Shown one piece after another: positions 60,600 through 64,000 of a stretch of DNA of 64,000 bases (positions are counted from its first letter, which is position 1; each line of letters starts with the position of its first letter). The stretch is from the NCBI RefSeq assembly GCF_003576455.2, contig NZ_CP032869.1, forward strand, positions 6,510,001-6,574,000. The letters are read 5' to 3'. The DNA is from Mucilaginibacter celer (GTDB taxonomy: Bacteria; Bacteroidota; Bacteroidia; Sphingobacteriales; Sphingobacteriaceae). A model generated the notes under the pieces. That model was given only the letters and a program-made list of their open reading frames with translations, did not search any database and was not told the origin of the DNA. A program made the translations under genes and the position numbers.

Positions 60600-61292
60600 A
60601 TGAACAAAGAAATTAAAATTGCGCTGGTTGAAGATGATGAAAACCTGCGTTTCCTGGTTGCCGAACGCTTACAATCGGAAGGTTACAAGGTACTGGAAGC
60701 CGATAACGGCAACGACGCCGAAACTATAATTTTGGACGAACAGCCTGATATTGTATTGTTAGATTGGATGCTGCCCGGCAAACCAGGCTCGGAAGTGTGC
60801 GGCAATATCCGCGAAAAGGGTTTTGATAAGCTCATCATTATGATGACTGCCAAAGCACAGGATGTTGACAAGATAGAGGCCTACAACTTCGGCGTGTCTG
60901 ATTATATCACCAAACCCTACAATATGGATGTATTGGTGGCCCTGATTGAAAACAAGATCAAATTTTCGTTAAACAGCGAAAAGCCCGAGTCATACAAATT
61001 TGCCAATATGGAGCACCTGCCCAATACGCACCTGCTTATCCGTGATGGCCGCAAAATTGAACTTACCATCCTCGAAAACAGGATCCTGCTGTACTTCCTC
61101 AAAAACAAAAACAAGGTAATAAACCGCGAAGAGCTTATGATGGAAGTATGGGGCTACAATGCTGATGTAAACACCCGCACGCTGGATATGCACATAGTAC
61201 GCCTGCGCAAAAAAATTGAAACCAATGCCGATTCACCGCAGTATTTGCAAACTGTTAGGGGGATTGGGTATAAGTTTGTTTATAACCAGTAG
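60600..61292 (+). CDS. OmpR-family response regulator
   Basis: A 230-residue regulator. The receiver domain has the acidic pair EDD (11-13), phosphoacceptor Asp55 in VLLDWMLPGKPG, Thr in MMTAKAQD and Lys in DYITKPYNM. The winged-helix domain (about 135-230) shows IELTILENRILLYFLKNKNKVINREELMMEVWGYN and RTLDMHIVRLRKKIE. It is the partner of the kinase encoded 3 bp upstream and binds DNA as a dimer. The target is unknown; the adjacent pseudopeptidase gene may be part of the same sensing circuit. Confidence 0.96.
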   Translation: MNKEIKIALVEDDENLRFLVAERLQSEGYKVLEADNGNDAETIILDEQPDIVLLDWMLPGKPGSEVCGNIREKGFDKLIIMMTAKAQDVDKIEAYNFGVSDYITKPYNMDVLVALIENKIKFSLNSEKPESYKFANMEHLPNTHLLIRDGRKIELTILENRILLYFLKNKNKVINREELMMEVWGYNADVNTRTLDMHIVRLRKKIETNADSPQYLQTVRGIGYKFVYNQ

Positions 61293-61336
61293 TTTCAGTT
61301 GGCAGTTTTGAGTGCGCAGTTAGCAGTAACTTGAAA
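61293..61336. repeat. GCAGTTGGCAG-type units after the response regulator stop
   Basis: AGTTTCAGTTGGCAGTTTTG followed by AGTGCGCAGTTAGCAGTAAC begins right at the stop codon (61290-61292). The unit resembles the repeat at 29350-29492 and the coding repeat at 63910-63990. Confidence 0.55.
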
Positions 61337-61347
61337 TATGCTATTAC

Positions 61348-61432
61348 CGTCACGCCGACGCACGGAGGAATCCCCGACATGCAAATCCGCCCTGCATAGT
61401 TCGCGATTGCTTCGTGCCTTTACAGCAATGAC
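61348..61432. repeat. REP-like palindrome, copy 4 (degenerate)
   Basis: The arms are less well conserved (left CGTCACGCCGACGCACGGAG, right TTGCTTCGTGCC plus CAATGAC). The spacer ACATGCAAATCCGCCCTGCA followed by TAGTTCGCG is close to the other copies. Confidence 0.75.
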
Positions 61433-61437
61433 AGCTT

Positions 61438-62064
61438 TTATAGAATTATTTTTCTGTACACCCGCGCCACAATAAACTCCCCGAAAAAAACTTTCTCTTC
61501 AAACAGCTCATACCCGGCGCTATCAAAACGCCCTTCAATAGTCGGTAACCTGCTGGCTTCTATTCTGCAAAGCAACCTGAAAAAAACAAACATACTTTTA
61601 AGCATTACATTTTGCCACCAGCGGCCGGTTAACTGAAAATCGGCATTGAGCCATAAGCCGTCGGGTTTAAGTAAACCATGCAGGTGATTAAAAACCTTAT
61701 CCACCGTTTCATCCAAAAAGTTATCAAACAAAAAAGGGGTGATCACCACATCAAAACCGGCGGATAACTTTACATTTTCAATGGCATCATTAATGAAAAT
61801 AACTTCGTTGCTACCTGTTTTTCTTTTTTGAGAGAGGCTGAGCATATTGGCCGAAATCTCGACATAAGTGATATGTAAGCCAGATGGATGTATTTTGGTA
61901 AGCTCTTCCAGTATCCAGCCGGTACCGCCACCAGCTATGAGTATTTTACTTTGAGGGGGAACAAAATTAAGCAGGTATACCTGGGCATTTACTAACGCCC
62001 GGCCATATATTAACCGCGAAAGCCTATCGTAAAACCATGCCGAGTTATCATAGTTGGCGGCCAT
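61438..62064 (-). CDS. Class I SAM-dependent methyltransferase
   Basis: A 208-residue Rossmann-fold methyltransferase. SAM-binding motif I is ILIAGGGTGWILEELTKI (about residues 40-57), followed by ITYVEISANMLSLSQKR with the acidic Glu, and DVVITPFLFDNFLDETV as motif II. The start is normal (MAANYDNSAWFYDRLSRLIYGRAL), as in UbiE/Methyltransf_25 proteins. The substrate is unknown. It follows the UbiA-like gene by 6 bp, and the two could act on one lipid product, which is inference. Confidence 0.85.
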   Translation of the reverse strand: MAANYDNSAWFYDRLSRLIYGRALVNAQVYLLNFVPPQSKILIAGGGTGWILEELTKIHPSGLHITYVEISANMLSLSQKRKTGSNEVIFINDAIENVKLSAGFDVVITPFLFDNFLDETVDKVFNHLHGLLKPDGLWLNADFQLTGRWWQNVMLKSMFVFFRLLCRIEASRLPTIEGRFDSAGYELFEEKVFFGEFIVARVYRKIIL

Positions 62065-62070
62065 GAGGGT

Positions 62071-62961
62071 TTAGTGGATAAAATATTTTACAGCATTGAA
62101 GGCCACTATAATTACATACTGTAAAATCAACACCCCATCAAGGTAAAAGAAATAATAATACTCATCCTTTTTCCAGGCCGATTTAAAGATGAGCCAACCG
62201 GTAAGGACCATGGTGAGGGTAAGCGCAAAAAAATCCAGACTGAAACCGTTTTTCCTGAACAGGAACAGCAAAATCACATAACCGGCCAGTAGCACCTGGC
62301 AAAAAAGGTAGGCTTTTTTCTCGCCCCAAACCACTGGGATTGTTTTCAGGCCAACCTTACGGTCGTCAAAAAGATCGCGGATATCAAATGGAACCGTGAG
62401 CGCGCCGATGAATAAAAACCGTTTGGCGATGAGGATGGTGGTATCGCGCATGGTAACATCAGTAAGATGCTTATGCATAGATTCGAGCACGGGGAACAGC
62501 ACGCAGCTCATTGTCCACACCAGGGTGATTAAAAATGGCTTTAACCCGGGGATATTGCGCAAACCAAACTTTTGTTCGCCAACTGTAAACAAAGGCCAGC
62601 CGTACCCAAACGAAAGCACGCCCAAAAATATCAGCAGGATTTTTGACTCGGTAGTGATGATGAAAAACAGCGGGATAAGCGACAACATCGACACGATGGT
62701 AAAAGTTACCATAAGCCGCGAGTGCGCAAAAAACCAGCGTACGCGTTTATAGGGTGATGTTTCGGGTTTTGCGGGCCGCGTTATCAGGATACAAAAATTG
62801 TAAATGCCCAGCGTTGAGGTAAACAGCAAACCCAAAACCGGGAATACCGGTTTCGATCCTATTAAATGAAAGGTAAGCAAAGCCTGTGCAACGGCACAAA
62901 GAGCCATGAAAATATTACTGAAGAGCAGGAAATCTAATACTGGTTGTAATAATTTCTTCAT
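62071..62961 (-). CDS. UbiA-family membrane protein, first Asp motif absent
   Basis: A 296-residue protein with about eight helices. The second aspartate-rich motif of UbiA prenyltransferases is clear, near residue 196: DIRDLFDDRKVGLKTIPVVWGEKKA. The first motif (NDxxD type) is not: the equivalent stretch reads GIYNFCILI. Such proteins occur in Bacteroidota and may have altered or no prenyltransferase activity. It lies 31 bp after the metallophosphoesterase gene and 6 bp before the methyltransferase gene, all on the same strand. Confidence 0.7.
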   Translation of the reverse strand: MKKLLQPVLDFLLFSNIFMALCAVAQALLTFHLIGSKPVFPVLGLLFTSTLGIYNFCILITRPAKPETSPYKRVRWFFAHSRLMVTFTIVSMLSLIPLFFIITTESKILLIFLGVLSFGYGWPLFTVGEQKFGLRNIPGLKPFLITLVWTMSCVLFPVLESMHKHLTDVTMRDTTILIAKRFLFIGALTVPFDIRDLFDDRKVGLKTIPVVWGEKKAYLFCQVLLAGYVILLFLFRKNGFSLDFFALTLTMVLTGWLIFKSAWKKDEYYYFFYLDGVLILQYVIIVAFNAVKYFIH

Positions 62962-62992
62962 CGGTAATGCGTACAGCCTATGGCCCTGATGG

Positions 62993-64000
62993 TTAAGAAA
63001 CAGGTAGCGACGGATCAGGACCGGCTTTTAATGTAAATATCGTAATCTCCGGCAATATTCCAACCCTGCCGGTAAGGCCCACAAAGCCAAAGCCTACATT
63101 TACATATAATTGTTGCATGTTTTCCTGGTAGTGACCTGCCCATTCGTTGTAAACATAGGTAATAGGGCTTAACTGAAAATGTTCGGTACGTACGCCAAAT
63201 TGCATACCGTGGGTGTGCCCTGCAAACATAGCATCAATTTGCGGATATTTAGGCAATACCTCGGCCCGCCAGTGCGAAGGGTCGTGCGAAAGCAGGAGTT
63301 TTACAGGCAAATCGTCGGTGTTTTTGGTGGCCAGGTCCATGCGGCCATATTTAGGGAAGCGGCTGTATTCGCTCCAGTTTTCGATGCCTAAAATGCCTAT
63401 TTCTTCACCATCAACTTTGAGGCGGCGGTTTTCATTCAACAGCAAATCCCAGCCCATGTTTTTGTGGGTGGCTATCAGATCCCGGTGGTTTCTCTTTTTA
63501 TCTACAATATTGCTCCAGTCGCCATAGTCACCATAATCATGATTGCCCAAGGTAGAAAATACACCAAGGGGGGCTTTTACTTTACTGAAAATATCCTGGT
63601 AATCGGTCATTTCGGTGGCTTCACCATTCACCAGGTCGCCTGTAAAAAATATTACGTCGGTTTTTTCTTTCAGCAGCATTTCAACACCGCCAAGTACAGC
63701 CGTTTTGTTGTAAAAACTACCCGAATGAATATCTGAGATTTGGCCTACCCGCAAGCCATCAAATGCCTTGGGCAGGTTGGGCAGGTACATGGTTTGATAA
63801 AGTACGTGATAATCATACGAGCCTTTAGGCATGGCCTTTTTTATAGCAGCCAGCGGAACGGCAGCGGCAAGTAAGCCTGCTTTTAACAGAAATTCTGAGC
63901 GGGGGATTTTTTCAGTGGCAGTTGTTTCGGTGGCAATAGCAGTTGTTTCTGTAGTAGTTGCAGTGTTTTGGAGAGATGTAGCTGTAGTTATCTGGCTGTT
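62993..64000 (-). CDS. Metallophosphoesterase, membrane-linked, 5' end outside the window
   Basis: The frame is open to the window edge; 335 residues are visible. The C-terminal 250 residues form a calcineurin-like phosphoesterase (YkuE/YaeI type) with LRVGQISDIHSG, FFTGDLVNGE, FSTLGNHDYGDYGD, LLLSHDPSHW and FAGHTHGMQFG, a complete dimetal site. Before that lies PRSEFLLKAGLLAAAVPLAA, a Tat-like or membrane helix, and before it a Thr/Ala-rich stretch (TTETTAIATETTATEK). Full-length relatives have several N-terminal helices and act on lipid intermediates such as UDP-linked glycolipids. A later Met at 63832 is unlikely to be the start. Confidence 0.88.
   Translation of the reverse strand, partial: NSQITTATSLQNTATTTETTAIATETTATEKIPRSEFLLKAGLLAAAVPLAAIKKAMPKGSYDYHVLYQTMYLPNLPKAFDGLRVGQISDIHSGSFYNKTAVLGGVEMLLKEKTDVIFFTGDLVNGEATEMTDYQDIFSKVKAPLGVFSTLGNHDYGDYGDWSNIVDKKRNHRDLIATHKNMGWDLLLNENRRLKVDGEEIGILGIENWSEYSRFPKYGRMDLATKNTDDLPVKLLLSHDPSHWRAEVLPKYPQIDAMFAGHTHGMQFGVRTEHFQLSPITYVYNEWAGHYQENMQQLYVNVGFGFVGLTGRVGILPEITIFTLKAGPDPSLPVS
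63910..63990 (-). repeat. Repeat-like Thr/Ala-coding tract
   Basis: The DNA for the Thr-rich linker of the metallophosphoesterase reads, on the plus strand, CAGTGGCAGTTG, GCAATAGCAGTTG, TAGTAGTTGCAGTG, the same unit as the intergenic repeats at 29350 and 61293. It is in frame and keeps the gene open. Confidence 0.45.

Noticed and set aside
1..64000. tRNA or rRNA genes
   Set aside because: No cloverleaf with a GGTTCGA-type T loop and no rRNA signature was found by eye; a covariance search would be needed to exclude a divergent tRNA.

Overview
The window looks like a chromosomal piece of a Bacteroidota bacterium, most likely family Sphingobacteriaceae (Mucilaginibacter/Pedobacter-like). The evidence is an alternative complex III plus caa3-type oxidase cluster in Bacteroidota order, a str operon without tuf, many lipoprotein signals, Bacteroidota-type promoters (TAnnTTTG at -7), conserved families such as DUF4286, DUF2461 and Cys-rich CWC proteins, and the types of intergenic repeat present. 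No rRNA or tRNA gene was seen. Species-level assignment is inference.

Layout. 0-2 kb: an AT-rich gene cut by the window edge, then an Ldh_2-type dehydrogenase. 2-6 kb: the str operon rpsL-rpsG-fusA-rpsJ on the minus strand, ending at a terminator after rpsJ. 6.5-12.7 kb: small envelope proteins, then nrdB and nrdA (eukaryote-like class Ia ribonucleotide reductase) and msrB, with a cluster of DnaA-box-like sites upstream of nrdB. 13-26.5 kb: housekeeping genes (asnS, dnaG, yraN, pgi, prfB with its programmed frameshift) mixed with lipoproteins, a DMT transporter, a glutaminyl cyclase and an esterase. 27-33 kb: a LytTR two-component pair, a Transglut_core2 protein, an outer-membrane barrel and a deoxyhypusine-synthase-like enzyme. 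34-52.9 kb: a long respiratory cluster, actABCDEF, coxB, coxA, ctaA, ctaB, two subunit III genes, subunit IV, sco, DUF420, DUF983, DUF2461 and an OmpA-type lipoprotein. It carries electrons from menaquinol through alternative complex III to oxygen and includes the genes that make heme A and deliver copper. 53-54.6 kb: an IS110-family insertion sequence. 54.6-64 kb: DUF4286, a TPR protein, an operon of a catalytically dead S9 peptidase with a histidine kinase and response regulator, and a metallophosphoesterase / UbiA-like / methyltransferase operon running off the right edge.

The least ordinary material lies between the genes. The IS110 element sits inside a REP-like palindrome, and its 250-nt leader holds short matches to both the target and the donor ends in the order expected of a bridge RNA. 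Several gene ends are followed, within a few bases of the stop codon, by degenerate 7-8 bp tandem units, often arranged as palindromes, each locus with its own unit. Four other palindromes share a conserved spacer. Two proteins have lost expected functional residues: the S9 peptidase its Ser and His, and the DnaG zinc site all four ligands. The SCO protein has Tyr where the copper-binding His is expected.
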